Assembly (NCBI RefSeq): GCF_008297975.1
Contig: NZ_VLNY01000003.1
Location: forward strand, 310,001 to 374,000
DNA: 64,000 nucleotides
Direction: 5' to 3'
Origin: Antrihabitans cavernicola
GTDB taxonomy: Bacteria > Actinomycetota > Actinomycetes > Mycobacteriales > Mycobacteriaceae
Of the stretch, positions 26,517 through 35,601 are shown one piece after another. Both the position numbers and the translations under genes were made by a program. Below the pieces are notes generated by a model. That model did no database searches. It saw only the letters and a list, made by a program, of their open reading frames with translations, and was not told the origin of the DNA. Position 1 is the stretch's first letter; every line of letters begins with the position of its first letter.

Positions 26517-27923
26517 ATGAGTTCGATAGCGGGTGAGGTGACGTTCAGCGATCCGGGTATCGCTGACGCGCTCGCCGCTGTCGACACCGGAATGAGTGTG
26601 CTCGCGCAGTCGGCGACGGATGCGTTGTCGAATCGGGACCGTGTCCTCGTGTTGCAACAGATGGAAACCTGGTTCCGGATGATCCCCGGGATCGGGCACA
26701 CCCTGATCAACCAACTGCACGAACAACGCGGTGACGGCACCGTCGGTGAAGCCAACGTCTGTCAACTGCTGCAGTCGGCGTTACGGATCTCTCCGACCGA
26801 TGCGGGCCGGCGGGTGCGGGCAGCGAAAGAACTCGGCACCCGCACCACGATGACCGGTGAGACCGTCGAACCGGACCTGGTGAACACTGCTGCCGCGCAA
26901 CGCGACGGTGCTGCCGGTACCGATCATGTGCGGGTGATCCGCCGCTTCCTGCACCAGCTGCCGGCCGCGGTCGATACTGGTACCCGGGCGCAGGCGGAAG
27001 CCGAGTTGGCCGGGTTGGCGCGGGAGTTGCGGCCCGACGAGTTGGGTAGAGCGGCGGAACGGTTGGCGGTCTACCTCAACCCGGACGGGACGCTGGCCGA
27101 TGAGAACGATCGGGCGAGGCAACGCTGTTTCCGGATGGGTCCGCAAGGGCCGGACAAGATGTCGACAGGCAGCTTCGTTGCCGACCCCGAACTACGCGCC
27201 TATTTGGAAGCGGTCTTCGCGAAGTACGCGAAACCCGGTGTGTGCAATCCGGAGGATCCGGCCCCGATCGTCGACGACGACCCCGAACCCGCGGTCGCGC
27301 AACGCGATACCCGCTCCACCGGCCAACGCCAGCACGACGCACTCAAAGCGATGTGCCGGGCGATGCTCGCCTCCGGGCAGCTCGGCCAGCATCGTGGACT
27401 ACCGGTGACCACGATCATCAGCATGACCCTGCAGGAGTTGGAGACTGCGTCGGGTGTCGCCGTCACCGGTGGCGGCAGCCTGATCCCGATCCGCGACGCC
27501 TTACGGATGGCGCGGCACGCGCACCATTACCTCGCAATTTTCGACGACCGTGGTCGACCGTTGTATCTCGGCCGGAGCAAACGTGTCGGATCCGGTAATC
27601 AACGGATCGTGTTGCATGTTGCCGACGGCGGTTGCACCTTCCCCGGCTGCCCGAAACCCGGCTACCTCTGTCAAACCCACCACGGGCGCAAGGACTGGGC
27701 GCAGGGGGGTGAAACCAACATCGACGAACTCACCTTCGCGTGCGACGAACACCACCCCCTGGCCGGAGCTGCTGACACCGACTGGCACACCATCATCGCC
27801 GGCCCCGACGACCCCTACCCAGGACGCACGTACTGGATACCACCCACACATATCGACCCAACCCGAAAACCCAGAATCAACCACTACCACCACCCCGGCG
27901 AATACCTCACCAGGTCAGGATGA
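26517..27923 (+). CDS. DUF222 / 13E12-repeat protein with HNH endonuclease domain
   Basis: The 468-residue protein belongs to the large actinobacterial 13E12/REP13E12 family. It has an N-terminal helical DUF222 region (about 20-330, including SARRVRAAKE-like LRISPTDAGRRVRAAKELG) and a C-terminal HNH nuclease fold (about 360-420) with CTFPGCPKPGYLCQTHHGRKDW, then GGETNIDELTFACDEHHPL. The metal-ligand Cys and His residues look intact. Family members occur in many copies and are often linked to mobile DNA, but I see no flanking repeats here. The upstream in-frame ATG at 26463 is less likely because TATAAT lies between. Confidence 0.88.
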   Translation: MSSIAGEVTFSDPGIADALAAVDTGMSVLAQSATDALSNRDRVLVLQQMETWFRMIPGIGHTLINQLHEQRGDGTVGEANVCQLLQSALRISPTDAGRRVRAAKELGTRTTMTGETVEPDLVNTAAAQRDGAAGTDHVRVIRRFLHQLPAAVDTGTRAQAEAELAGLARELRPDELGRAAERLAVYLNPDGTLADENDRARQRCFRMGPQGPDKMSTGSFVADPELRAYLEAVFAKYAKPGVCNPEDPAPIVDDDPEPAVAQRDTRSTGQRQHDALKAMCRAMLASGQLGQHRGLPVTTIISMTLQELETASGVAVTGGGSLIPIRDALRMARHAHHYLAIFDDRGRPLYLGRSKRVGSGNQRIVLHVADGGCTFPGCPKPGYLCQTHHGRKDWAQGGETNIDELTFACDEHHPLAGAADTDWHTIIAGPDDPYPGRTYWIPPTHIDPTRKPRINHYHHPGEYLTRSG

Positions 27924-27929
27924 CGCTTG

Positions 27930-28853
27930 TTAACCCCCGTTGGGGTTGCTCAGATCACGGGCCGAGAAGGTGTCGCACTGGTTCAGCTGGCCGCTGCGAT
28001 ATCCGGCGATGAACCACTTCTGCCGCTCTTCCGACGAACCGTGCGTCCAGCTCTCCGGGTTGACGCGGCCGCGCGAGGCTTGCTGGATGCGATCGTCGCC
28101 GACGGACGATGCAGCGGAGAGCGCATCGCGAATGTCGTTGTCGGTCAACTTCACCAGGAACGGCTTGTTGGTGCCCGGTGCGGGAATTGTGTCGGCGTAG
28201 TTGGCCCAGATGCCTGCATAGCAATCGGCCTGCAGTTCGGTGCGGACGGATGCCGAGTCGGCACCTTGCGGATCCGACTGCGCGCGTCCGATGTTGCCCA
28301 GCTGATTCTGGATGTGGTGACCGATTTCGTGGGCAACCACGTACTCCTGTGCCAACGGCCCGCCGCTGGAGCCGAACTGGTCGACAAGTTCCTGGAAGAA
28401 GCTGGTGTCGAAGTACGCCGTCTGATCCGTCGGGCAGTAGAACGGGCCGACGGCCGTAGTGGCCTGGCCGCAGCCGGTATTCACCGAGCCCGAGAACAGA
28501 TGAACGGCCGGCTTCACATACTGAACGTTCGCCTGCTTGGGGAGCTCCGTGCCCCACACGGAGTCGAGGCTGAGTGCAGTTCCGAGAATGCGGCAGCTGA
28601 GATCGGTGTTCGCCGTGTCGCTGGTGGTGCACTGCGAGAGGCTGCCGCTGGGGCCCTGTTGAGTCTGATCCGCTTGCGCACCAGTGAGATTGCCGAGGAC
28701 CGATCCGGGATCGCCGCCGAACAGGAGCGTGAGAATCAGCAGGATGATGCCGCCGGCACCGCCGCCGAGCGCTACCTTGCCGCCCATTCCACCGCCGCCA
28801 CCACCGACCGAGACACGGCCCGGGTCCATCTGCATGCCCTCGTTGAAGGTCAT
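27930..28853 (-). CDS. Membrane-anchored neutral zinc metallopeptidase (YpfJ/KPN_02809 family)
   Basis: Predicted zinc peptidase, 307 residues. A Gly-rich N-terminus precedes one membrane helix (about 34-46), then the extracytoplasmic domain with HExxH in EYVVAHEIGHHIQNQLGN and the downstream Glu segment RTELQADCYAGIWA. Four Cys residues may form disulfides. I start at ATG 28853 because family members begin MTFNEGxxxDPGRV. The longer frame upstream is unsupported. It ends six bases from the convergent HNH gene. Substrates are unknown. Confidence 0.88.
   Translation of the reverse strand: MTFNEGMQMDPGRVSVGGGGGGMGGKVALGGGAGGIILLILTLLFGGDPGSVLGNLTGAQADQTQQGPSGSLSQCTTSDTANTDLSCRILGTALSLDSVWGTELPKQANVQYVKPAVHLFSGSVNTGCGQATTAVGPFYCPTDQTAYFDTSFFQELVDQFGSSGGPLAQEYVVAHEIGHHIQNQLGNIGRAQSDPQGADSASVRTELQADCYAGIWANYADTIPAPGTNKPFLVKLTDNDIRDALSAASSVGDDRIQQASRGRVNPESWTHGSSEERQKWFIAGYRSGQLNQCDTFSARDLSNPNGG
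27932..27947. terminator. Small hairpin at the convergent HNH / metallopeptidase junction
   Basis: AACCCC and GGGGTT pair around CGTT. It overlaps the last codons of the minus-strand peptidase gene and lies nine bases after the HNH stop. There is no T-run, so it is a weak terminator candidate. Confidence 0.35.
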
Positions 28854-28983
28854 CGTCCACGCTTTCTCGTGTGCTGAGACTTTCGATCGCTCAGTCGTTT
28901 CAGTGCGGAGGCCGAACCTGGTGCGCGATACAGCTTCCCACGTCGAAGCCGATATCGGGTTCCACTCGCTCGAGAAGTCTCCG

Positions 28984-28989
28984 TAGGAT
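28984..28989 (+). promoter_or_regulatory. Possible aspS -10 element
   Basis: TAGGAT with a poor TTCCAC -35-like hexamer 18 bp upstream (28960-28965), 44 bp before the aspS start. Judged by eye only. Confidence 0.35.
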
Positions 28990-29033
28990 CTCAGACTGTC
29001 GGGAAGCTGAAACGAACTTTCGAAGGGAATCTT

Positions 29034-30824
29034 GTGCTGCGCACCCATTTGGCCGGCTCGTTACGGGGCGATCATGTCGGAAAGACGGTCACGCTGACCG
29101 GTTGGGTTGCGCGGCGCCGAGATCATGGCGGTGTGATCTTCATCGATCTCCGCGACGCATCTGGGGTCGCCCAGGTGGTTTTCCGTGAAGGCGAGCCCGC
29201 TGAGCAGGCACATCGTCTGCGCGCGGAGTACTGCGTGAAGGTCACCGGGATCGTCGAGGCACGGCCCTCGGGCAACGAGAACCACGAGATCCCGACCGGT
29301 GCCATCGAGGTCAACGCGACCGTTCTCGAGGTCCTCAACGAGAGTGCGCCGCTGCCGTTCCAGCTCGACGAGCAGCCCGGCGACGAGGCGCGGTTGAAGT
29401 ACCGCTACCTGGATTTGCGTCGTGAGGGGCCGGGTAAGGCCATCCGGCTGCGGTCGAAGGTCAATGCTGCGGCTCGTGATGTGTTGGCGCACCACGAGTT
29501 CGTCGAGGTCGAGACCCCCACGCTGACCCGGTCCACGCCCGAGGGGGCGCGCGACTTCCTGGTCCCTGCCCGATTGCAGCCAGGCACGTTCTACGCGCTG
29601 CCGCAGAGCCCGCAGTTGTTCAAGCAGCTGCTGATGGTCGGCGGCGTCGAGCGGTACTACCAGATCGCACGCTGCTACCGCGACGAAGATTTCCGCGCCG
29701 ACCGGCAGCCCGAGTTCACGCAGCTCGACATCGAGATGAGCTTTGTGACGCAGGACGATGTGATCCTGCTGGCCGAGGAGATCCTCGCTGCTCTGTGGAA
29801 GCTGGTCGGCTACGACCTCGCGCATCCGATCCAGCGGATGACCTACGCGGAAGCGATGCGTCGTTTCGGTTCGGACAAGCCCGATCTGCGATTCGGCGTC
29901 GAGATCACCGAGTGCACCGAGTACTTCGCGAACACGCCGTTCCGGGTCTTCCAGGCGCCCTATGTCGGTGCCGTGGTGATGCCGGGTGGTGCGAGCCAGC
30001 CGCGGCGTGAGCTCGATCGCTGGCAGGACTGGGCGAAGCAGCGCGGCGCCAAGGGTCTGGCCTACGTGTTGGTCGGTGAGGACGGCACTCTCGGTGGGCC
30101 GGTGGCGAAGAACCTGACCGACGACGAGCGGGCCGGTCTCGCCGCGCACGTCGGCGCGAAGCCCGGTGACTGCGTGTTCTTCGCCGCCGGTCCGATCAAG
30201 GCGCAGCGTGCGTTGCTCGGCGCTGCACGTGGCGAGATCGCCCGCAAACAGGGATTGATCGACGAGAACCAGTGGGCCTTCGTCTGGATCGTCGACGCGC
30301 CGCTGTTCGAGCCCGCGGCCGAGGCAACTGCGAGTGGTGATGTGGCACTGGGGCATTCGGCATGGACGGCGGTGCACCACGCCTTCACCTCGCCGAAGCC
30401 GGAGTACCTCGATACCTTCGACGCCGATCCCGGATCGGCGGCCGCCTACGCCTACGACATCGTCTGCAACGGCAACGAGATCGGTGGCGGCAGTATTCGT
30501 ATCCACCGCAAGGACATTCAGGAACGCGTCTTCAAGGTGATGGGCATCTCCCACGACGAGGCGCAGGAGAAGTTCGGTTTCCTCCTCGACGCCTTCGCAT
30601 TCGGCGCACCGCCGCACGGCGGCATCGCGTTCGGTTGGGATCGCATCACCGCATTGCTCGCCGGCGTGGATTCGATCCGCGACGTGATTGCGTTCCCGAA
30701 GTCCGGTGGCGGTGTCGACCCGCTCACCGACGCACCTGCCGCGATCACGGCACAGCAGCGCAAGGAATCGGGCATCGACGCGAAACCTGCCGAACGAAAG
30801 CCGGACGCACCGGCGTCCGAGTAA
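29034..30824 (+). CDS. aspS: Aspartyl-tRNA synthetase
   Basis: Class II synthetase of the bacterial type, 596 residues. It has an N-terminal OB-fold anticodon domain ([20 protein letters not shown]), motif 2 [20 protein letters not shown], the bacterial GAD insertion (about 290-420) and motif 3 [10 protein letters not shown]. It starts with GTG 29034 after AAGGGA. M. tuberculosis AspRS also charges tRNA-Asn; whether this one does cannot be judged here. A strong inverted repeat follows the gene. Confidence 0.96.
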   Translation: MLRTHLAGSLRGDHVGKTVTLTGWVARRRDHGGVIFIDLRDASGVAQVVFREGEPAEQAHRLRAEYCVKVTGIVEARPSGNENHEIPTGAIEVNATVLEVLNESAPLPFQLDEQPGDEARLKYRYLDLRREGPGKAIRLRSKVNAAARDVLAHHEFVEVETPTLTRSTPEGARDFLVPARLQPGTFYALPQSPQLFKQLLMVGGVERYYQIARCYRDEDFRADRQPEFTQLDIEMSFVTQDDVILLAEEILAALWKLVGYDLAHPIQRMTYAEAMRRFGSDKPDLRFGVEITECTEYFANTPFRVFQAPYVGAVVMPGGASQPRRELDRWQDWAKQRGAKGLAYVLVGEDGTLGGPVAKNLTDDERAGLAAHVGAKPGDCVFFAAGPIKAQRALLGAARGEIARKQGLIDENQWAFVWIVDAPLFEPAAEATASGDVALGHSAWTAVHHAFTSPKPEYLDTFDADPGSAAAYAYDIVCNGNEIGGGSIRIHRKDIQERVFKVMGISHDEAQEKFGFLLDAFAFGAPPHGGIAFGWDRITALLAGVDSIRDVIAFPKSGGGVDPLTDAPAAITAQQRKESGIDAKPAERKPDAPASE

Positions 30825-30854
30825 GCCGAAGCCTACGACGAAGAGGCCTACGAC

Positions 30855-30892
30855 GAAACGGTCCCCGCGATGATCATCGTGGGGACCGTTTC
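30855..30892. terminator. Bidirectional terminator between aspS and the membrane protein gene
   Basis: GAAACGGTCCCCGCGATGA is followed at once by its near-exact complement (one mismatch in 19 bp), a 38-bp inverted repeat between two convergent genes. Position and strength fit a shared intrinsic-type terminator. A 15-bp direct repeat (GCCTACGACGAA...) at 30831-30860 overlaps its left arm. Confidence 0.75.
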
Positions 30893-30909
30893 GTTCGGTC
30901 GTGGTGCTG

Positions 30910-32004
30910 TCAGGCGGTCGGCGGGGAGATCGGTCCCTTGACGAGCACCCGGTATGCGTAGGTGCTGGCGATCGCCGCAACGGGGGCCGCGACGAACAAG
31001 CCGACGCAGCAGAGCAGTGCGCCGACGAAGAGAATGGCCACGAGAGCGAGTGCCAGCAGTGCGACGTCGGCGATGTGCTCGCGAACCAGGTTGTAGCTCG
31101 ACTTCAGTGCGGTGACCGCGTCCTGACGCTGATCGACGACGAATTGGAATACGAACAGCGTGAAGAAAGACACTGCGATGGTCCACAGCAGCGACAGCAC
31201 GAGGCCGAACCCGCCGAGCAGCTGCAGCAGGCTGCCGATAGCGCCGAGAACACCGACCAGCAGGCCTGCGATGGCGATGTTGCCGACGTTGTCGAACTGG
31301 AAGAAGTCGCCGAATCCGGGGCGACGGCCGTCGACCTCGTGCAACGCGCCTCGCACGAACGCGGCGTGAACGAAGGCGGTGACCAGCGATGTCAGGATGC
31401 CGCCGATCAGCGTCAACCCTGCCGACGGCGCATTCCCGTTTCCGCTGATCGCGCTCGCCGCACCGAACGGAATCTGGATGGCGAGGATGATGACCAACGT
31501 CACCAGCATCATCAGGATCCAGATACCGGCGTTGTTCTTGAACTTGTTCCAGCCGTAGCTCAGAGACTGGCCGACATCGAGCTTGTTCGGGGCGCTGAAG
31601 CTGGGCGGCTGGTTCTGACCGCTACCCGTCGGGTACTGGGGCGGGTAGTCGCCGCCACCGAAACCGCCGCCACCTGCGCCGTACTGAGGCTGGCCGTACT
31701 GCGGGGGTTGCTGACCGTACTGCGGAGGCTGCTGGCCGTACTGCGGCGGCTGGTTACCGTAGCCACCACCCGCGGGCGGTTGCTGTCCGTATGGTTGCTG
31801 ACCGTACTGCGGGGGCTGCTGGCCGTACTGCGGCGGCTGGCTGCCGTAACCACCTGCGGGCGGGTACTGGGGTGGCTGCTGCTCGTGACGTCCTGCGCCG
31901 GCGTCGCCCGAGTCCGGGTACGACGGGAACTGGCGTGTTTCGTCGGTACCGTCGCCGGTCGGCTCGTTGGGGCCGTCGTTGCGCGGCGGTGGGTAGTCAG
32001 TCAT
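30910..32004 (-). CDS. Pro/Gly/Gln-rich multi-helix membrane protein (Rv2560-like)
   Basis: The 364-residue protein resembles M. tuberculosis Rv2560 in composition and neighbourhood. The first about 145 residues are a disordered cytoplasmic tail of QPPQYGQ-type repeats (about ten) with Gly runs. The rest has about five to six helices, beginning LSYGWNKFKNNAGIWILMML and ending LLCCVGLFVAAPVAAIASTYAYRVL, a glycerophosphoryl-diester-phosphodiesterase-membrane-like (DUF975-like) arrangement. Function is unknown. The repeat tract may vary in length between strains. Confidence 0.75.
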   Translation of the reverse strand: MTDYPPPRNDGPNEPTGDGTDETRQFPSYPDSGDAGAGRHEQQPPQYPPAGGYGSQPPQYGQQPPQYGQQPYGQQPPAGGGYGNQPPQYGQQPPQYGQQPPQYGQPQYGAGGGGFGGGDYPPQYPTGSGQNQPPSFSAPNKLDVGQSLSYGWNKFKNNAGIWILMMLVTLVIILAIQIPFGAASAISGNGNAPSAGLTLIGGILTSLVTAFVHAAFVRGALHEVDGRRPGFGDFFQFDNVGNIAIAGLLVGVLGAIGSLLQLLGGFGLVLSLLWTIAVSFFTLFVFQFVVDQRQDAVTALKSSYNLVREHIADVALLALALVAILFVGALLCCVGLFVAAPVAAIASTYAYRVLVKGPISPPTA

Positions 32005-32239
32005 CGGATCGAGTCCTTAAGTCGGTATCGAATCGGGCTCTCAGTGGATTCTCAGCAAAGCGAACCCGACCCGATCACCCGTGTCAAGGACGCCGCGCCG
32101 GACGGAAACCGCAGGCCGCCCCGGCAATCGGTCTGTTTCGAGCCGTGGTCACCCAACGGTTACGAATTTGCAACCTGAGATCGGTGCTGGTCACCGCAGC
32201 AGGGGATTGCGTAGCGCGCACACTCGACATCGAGACAGG

Positions 32240-32245
32240 TAGGTT
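32240..32245 (+). promoter_or_regulatory. Possible -10 element for the phosphotransferase gene (leaderless)
   Basis: TAGGTT lies 8 nt before ATG 32254 without a ribosome site in between. Apart from this, the 249-bp gap 32005-32253 shows nothing I can identify. Confidence 0.4.
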
Positions 32246-32253
32246 GGACTCCG

Positions 32254-33432
32254 ATGACCGCACTTTTGGCAGAACGCACAGCCGAGGTCGTGGCCGCAGC
32301 CGAGTTGCTGCTGGCGAAACGAATGGGCGCACCCGTCAAACTCGTCGATCCAGTCGAGTTGGGCGGAAGTGGTCGCACAATCGTCCTCCGAGTTCGGGTG
32401 GCGGACAACGCATATTCACTTCCGCGCACCCTCATCGTGAAGCAGGTCAGCGACGGTGCGCTCGACTCGTTGGACGGTTTCGGAGCCGAACCAGGCATCG
32501 GGAGCATCGACTCGGCGTTTCTGCACGAAGCGGTGTCGTACCAATTCGCGACCGCGCTGGCTCAGGTCAACAGACCGGGACCCGACCTGCTCGCGCACGA
32601 TCTGGACGCGCGGCTGCTCATCCTCAGCGACCTTGTCGGGGGCACCCGGCTGACGACAGTTCTGCAGAATTCGGTGGAGCCGGCCGCGGGAAATTCGTTG
32701 ATGGCGTTCGCACAGGCTCTCGGCCGATTGCATGCTGCAACGGTCGGACGTGAACACGACTTCACCGCCCTGATGCGGCGCGCCGAGGTTGCTCATCAGA
32801 CCGAAGCGATCACGGCTCAGGCGACGGCAGCGATCAGCGCAGTTCCCGCACTCCTGAAGCAACACGTCGGTGTCACCGTGCCGGTCGAGCTCGACGAGTT
32901 CGCCAAACACGCATCGCGGCTGTTCGGCGGTGGCCGATTTCGTGCGTTCAGCCCGTCCGATCTATGCCCCGACAACGTGATCGTGAACGACGACGGCATT
33001 CGGTTCCTCGACTACGAGTGGGGTGGGTTCCGCGACGCCACACTCGACATCGCCTATGCGCTGGTCTCGTTCCCCGGATGTCTCTGCTACTACGACCTGT
33101 CGCGCGATCGCGCGCAGGCGATGATCGAGGCATGGCGTGCCGAGGTGGTCGGAATGTGGCCGCAACTCGTCGACAACGACCTGCTGCGCGCCAAGATTCT
33201 GGAGGCGCAACTGGTGTGGGTCTGGCTGACCACCTACTGGTTCCTGCCCGACGATCACACCCGGATCGCTGCCGTCCGCGAGCATCGACTCTCGGTTCCG
33301 CGCTCCGACGCACTGATTTCGCGATGGGACACGCTCGGCACGTCCGCAGACGAAGCGGGTCGGGCGGACATCGCCGAGTTCGCGCACGGCGTCGCAACGG
33401 CCATCGAAGCGCAGCGACTCACCAAACCTTGA
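32254..33432 (+). CDS. Phosphotransferase-family (APH-like) protein with atypical catalytic loop
   Basis: The 392-residue protein has the aminoglycoside phosphotransferase/choline-kinase fold pattern. The N-lobe includes RTLIVKQVSDG (likely ATP-binding Lys). The C-lobe has FSPSDLCPDNVIVNDDGIRF in place of the usual H-G-D-x-x-x-x-N loop (Asp and Asn kept, His replaced by Pro) followed by LDYEWGG for the metal-binding D-x-E/G. Substrate unknown; an antibiotic target should not be assumed. Its stop is inside a 17-bp tandem repeat shared with the convergent peptidase gene. Confidence 0.75.
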   Translation: MTALLAERTAEVVAAAELLLAKRMGAPVKLVDPVELGGSGRTIVLRVRVADNAYSLPRTLIVKQVSDGALDSLDGFGAEPGIGSIDSAFLHEAVSYQFATALAQVNRPGPDLLAHDLDARLLILSDLVGGTRLTTVLQNSVEPAAGNSLMAFAQALGRLHAATVGREHDFTALMRRAEVAHQTEAITAQATAAISAVPALLKQHVGVTVPVELDEFAKHASRLFGGGRFRAFSPSDLCPDNVIVNDDGIRFLDYEWGGFRDATLDIAYALVSFPGCLCYYDLSRDRAQAMIEAWRAEVVGMWPQLVDNDLLRAKILEAQLVWVWLTTYWFLPDDHTRIAAVREHRLSVPRSDALISRWDTLGTSADEAGRADIAEFAHGVATAIEAQRLTKP

Positions 33433-33467
33433 GCCTCACCAAACCTTGAGCCTCACCAAACCCTGAC
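33418..33467. repeat. 17-bp tandem repeat across the ends of two convergent genes
   Basis: CTCACCAAACCTTGAGC is present at 33418-33434 and 33435-33451, with a third, diverged copy at 33452-33467. On the minus strand each copy reads Val-Trp-stop, the conserved end of the M13 peptidase. On the plus strand the first copy supplies the stop of the phosphotransferase gene. The intergenic gap is essentially one repeat unit, so it looks like a replication-slippage product. Confidence 0.85.
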
Positions 33468-35513
33468 CCGATCTTGCTCCGGTAGAAACTCCTTGTCGGT
33501 CGCCTTGACGTCGAATGCGGCATAGAAGTCGGGCACGTTGCGCACCACCTGATTGCAGCGGAACTCCGTCGGCGAGTGTGGATCGGTTGCCAGCCCCTGA
33601 ATCTGTGCTTCCTTGCGTTCCTTTCCGCGCCAGATACGACCCCACGACAGGAACACGTCCTGCAACTTCGGGGTGTTGCCCGCCTTCTGCTCGGCGATCT
33701 TCAGCGCGGCCAACGAGATGGACAGACCGCCGAGATCGGCCAGGTTCTCGCCGATCGTCAGTGCACCGTTGACGTGCTGTGTCGGTGCCAGCCCAGCAGG
33801 GACCAGCGCTTCGTATTGGGCGATCAAGGCCTTGGTCTTGGTGTCGAATGCCGCTCGGTCCTGGGGTGTCCACCAGTCACGTAGCAATCCGTCACCGTCG
33901 AAGGTCGATCCCTGATCGTCGAAGCCGTGCCCGATCTCGTGCCCGATCACTGCGCCGATGCCGCCGTAGTTCATCGCCGGTTCGGCATCGGGGCTGAAGA
34001 AGGGCGATTGCAGAATCGCGGCCGGAAAAACGATTTCGTTGTAGCTGGGGTCGTAGTACGCATTAACGGTCTGTGGCGTCATCTGCCACTCGTCCTTGGT
34101 CACCGGCGTTCCCAGTTTCGCGAGCTGTCGCGCGCTCTCGAAGCTGTTGCCGGCCCGGACGTTTGCGACGATCTTGTCCTTCTCGATCTGGAGCTTCGAG
34201 TAGTCCCGCCACTTGTCGGGGTAGCCGATCTTGGTCGTGATCTTGCCGAGCTTCTCGATCGCTGCCTTGCGGGTCGGTTCGGTCATCCAGTCGGAGGTGT
34301 CGAAGCTGTTCTTGTATGCGGCAAGCAGATTGCCGACCAAGTCGTCGGCCTGCTTCTTGGCGTCGGCGGGGAAGTGGGCAGCCACGTACTTCTTGCCCAG
34401 CGCTTCGCCGAGCAACTTGTCGACCGTGGTGATGCCCTCTTTCCACCGATCCGGCTGTTGTTGAACACCTTTGAGGGTCTTGCTGAAGAAGTCGAACTTC
34501 GCGTCCGCGATATCCTTCGCCAGGTATTCGCCATAGCTGCGAATCACACTGATACGCAGGTAATCGCGCAGACCTTCGATGTCCGTCGCGGTCCACACAC
34601 CCGCGACGTGGGTGAGGAACGACGGCTCGGCGACGATGACCGTAGCGAACTTCGTCGCGTCTCCACCCACCGACTTCGCCCAGGTCTCGAAATCGAAACC
34701 TGGAGCGAGAGTGGGCAATTGATCCCACGGGAACGGGTTGTAGGTGGCAACGCTGTCCCTGGTCCGCACGTTGTCCCAATGGCCGGCGGCGATGGCGGTC
34801 TCGATCGCGAGCACGCGGTCACCGATGCCTGCGGAGTTGGGTAGAGCCGCGAGTCGGCCGATGGTGTCGACGAACGTCCGGTACTTGTCGCGTTGTTCAG
34901 CGTAGTCGGGTTCGCGGTAGTACGACTCGTCCGGCAGGCCGATGCCCGACTGCGCAAGGTTGGCAACGTATCGGGTGGGGTTCTTGGCGTCCGGGTAGAC
35001 GTCCAATTCGATCAGACCGACGGCGCCACCGGTTGTCATCGTCCCCATCACCGTGATCAGGTCGGACTTGTTCTGCGCCTTGGTGATTGCATCGAGCAGG
35101 TCGGCGATCGGTTGGGTTCCGGCCCTGTCGATCGCTGCCGTGTTCAGGTAGCTGCCGTACAGATCACGGATCTTCTGTTCATCGGATCCGGAATCGGCGG
35201 AATTGATGCCTTCGATGATTTTGCGAAGGTTCTCCTGCGCTTGATCGTCGAGTTCGTCGAATGCGCCGAAGCGCGACTTGTCGGCGGGAATCGTGTAGTC
35301 GTTCAACCACTTGCCGTTGACGTGACGGAACAAGTCGTCTTGGGGGCGGATGGCGTCGTCGGCGCCGGACAGGTCGGGTGTGAGCGGCGCCTTCGGCTCG
35401 TCCGTCGTTCGCGTGCATGCCGCGACGGCACCAGCGGCGGCGAGTCCGGCGACCGCGGAAAGAAATCGGCGACGGTCGAGCATTGACTCGGCGATGGACA
35501 TGCGCGCTGGCAT
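33453..35513 (-). CDS. M13-family zinc metallopeptidase, Tat-type lipoprotein
   Basis: Neprilysin/PepO-like endopeptidase, 686 residues. It has HExxH in VIGHEIGHGFDDQGSTFDGDG (His525-Glu526-His529), the third ligand in IGENLADLGG, and the family ending CNQVVRNVPDFYAAF...RVRVW. Unlike M. tuberculosis Zmp1, which lacks a classical signal, this one begins with a twin-arginine motif (DRRRFLSAVAG) followed by lipobox V-A-A-C (Cys33). It should therefore be exported folded and anchored outside the membrane. ATG 35513 follows AAGGGGG. Substrates are unknown. Confidence 0.92.
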   Translation of the reverse strand: MPARMSIAESMLDRRRFLSAVAGLAAAGAVAACTRTTDEPKAPLTPDLSGADDAIRPQDDLFRHVNGKWLNDYTIPADKSRFGAFDELDDQAQENLRKIIEGINSADSGSDEQKIRDLYGSYLNTAAIDRAGTQPIADLLDAITKAQNKSDLITVMGTMTTGGAVGLIELDVYPDAKNPTRYVANLAQSGIGLPDESYYREPDYAEQRDKYRTFVDTIGRLAALPNSAGIGDRVLAIETAIAAGHWDNVRTRDSVATYNPFPWDQLPTLAPGFDFETWAKSVGGDATKFATVIVAEPSFLTHVAGVWTATDIEGLRDYLRISVIRSYGEYLAKDIADAKFDFFSKTLKGVQQQPDRWKEGITTVDKLLGEALGKKYVAAHFPADAKKQADDLVGNLLAAYKNSFDTSDWMTEPTRKAAIEKLGKITTKIGYPDKWRDYSKLQIEKDKIVANVRAGNSFESARQLAKLGTPVTKDEWQMTPQTVNAYYDPSYNEIVFPAAILQSPFFSPDAEPAMNYGGIGAVIGHEIGHGFDDQGSTFDGDGLLRDWWTPQDRAAFDTKTKALIAQYEALVPAGLAPTQHVNGALTIGENLADLGGLSISLAALKIAEQKAGNTPKLQDVFLSWGRIWRGKERKEAQIQGLATDPHSPTEFRCNQVVRNVPDFYAAFDVKATDKEFLPEQDRVRVW

Positions 35514-35601
35514 CAGCGGCCCCCTTGCTGATCGATGGTCTTCGCTCTCTTGCGGGCGAACCCTACCCATCCACGCGTCGGCGCGCCGGGACCTGATCCG
35601 G

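Noticed and set aside
30855-30892. Operator or attachment site reading of the 38-bp inverted repeat
   Set aside because: It lies between convergent gene ends with no integrase or promoter, so a shared terminator is the simpler reading.
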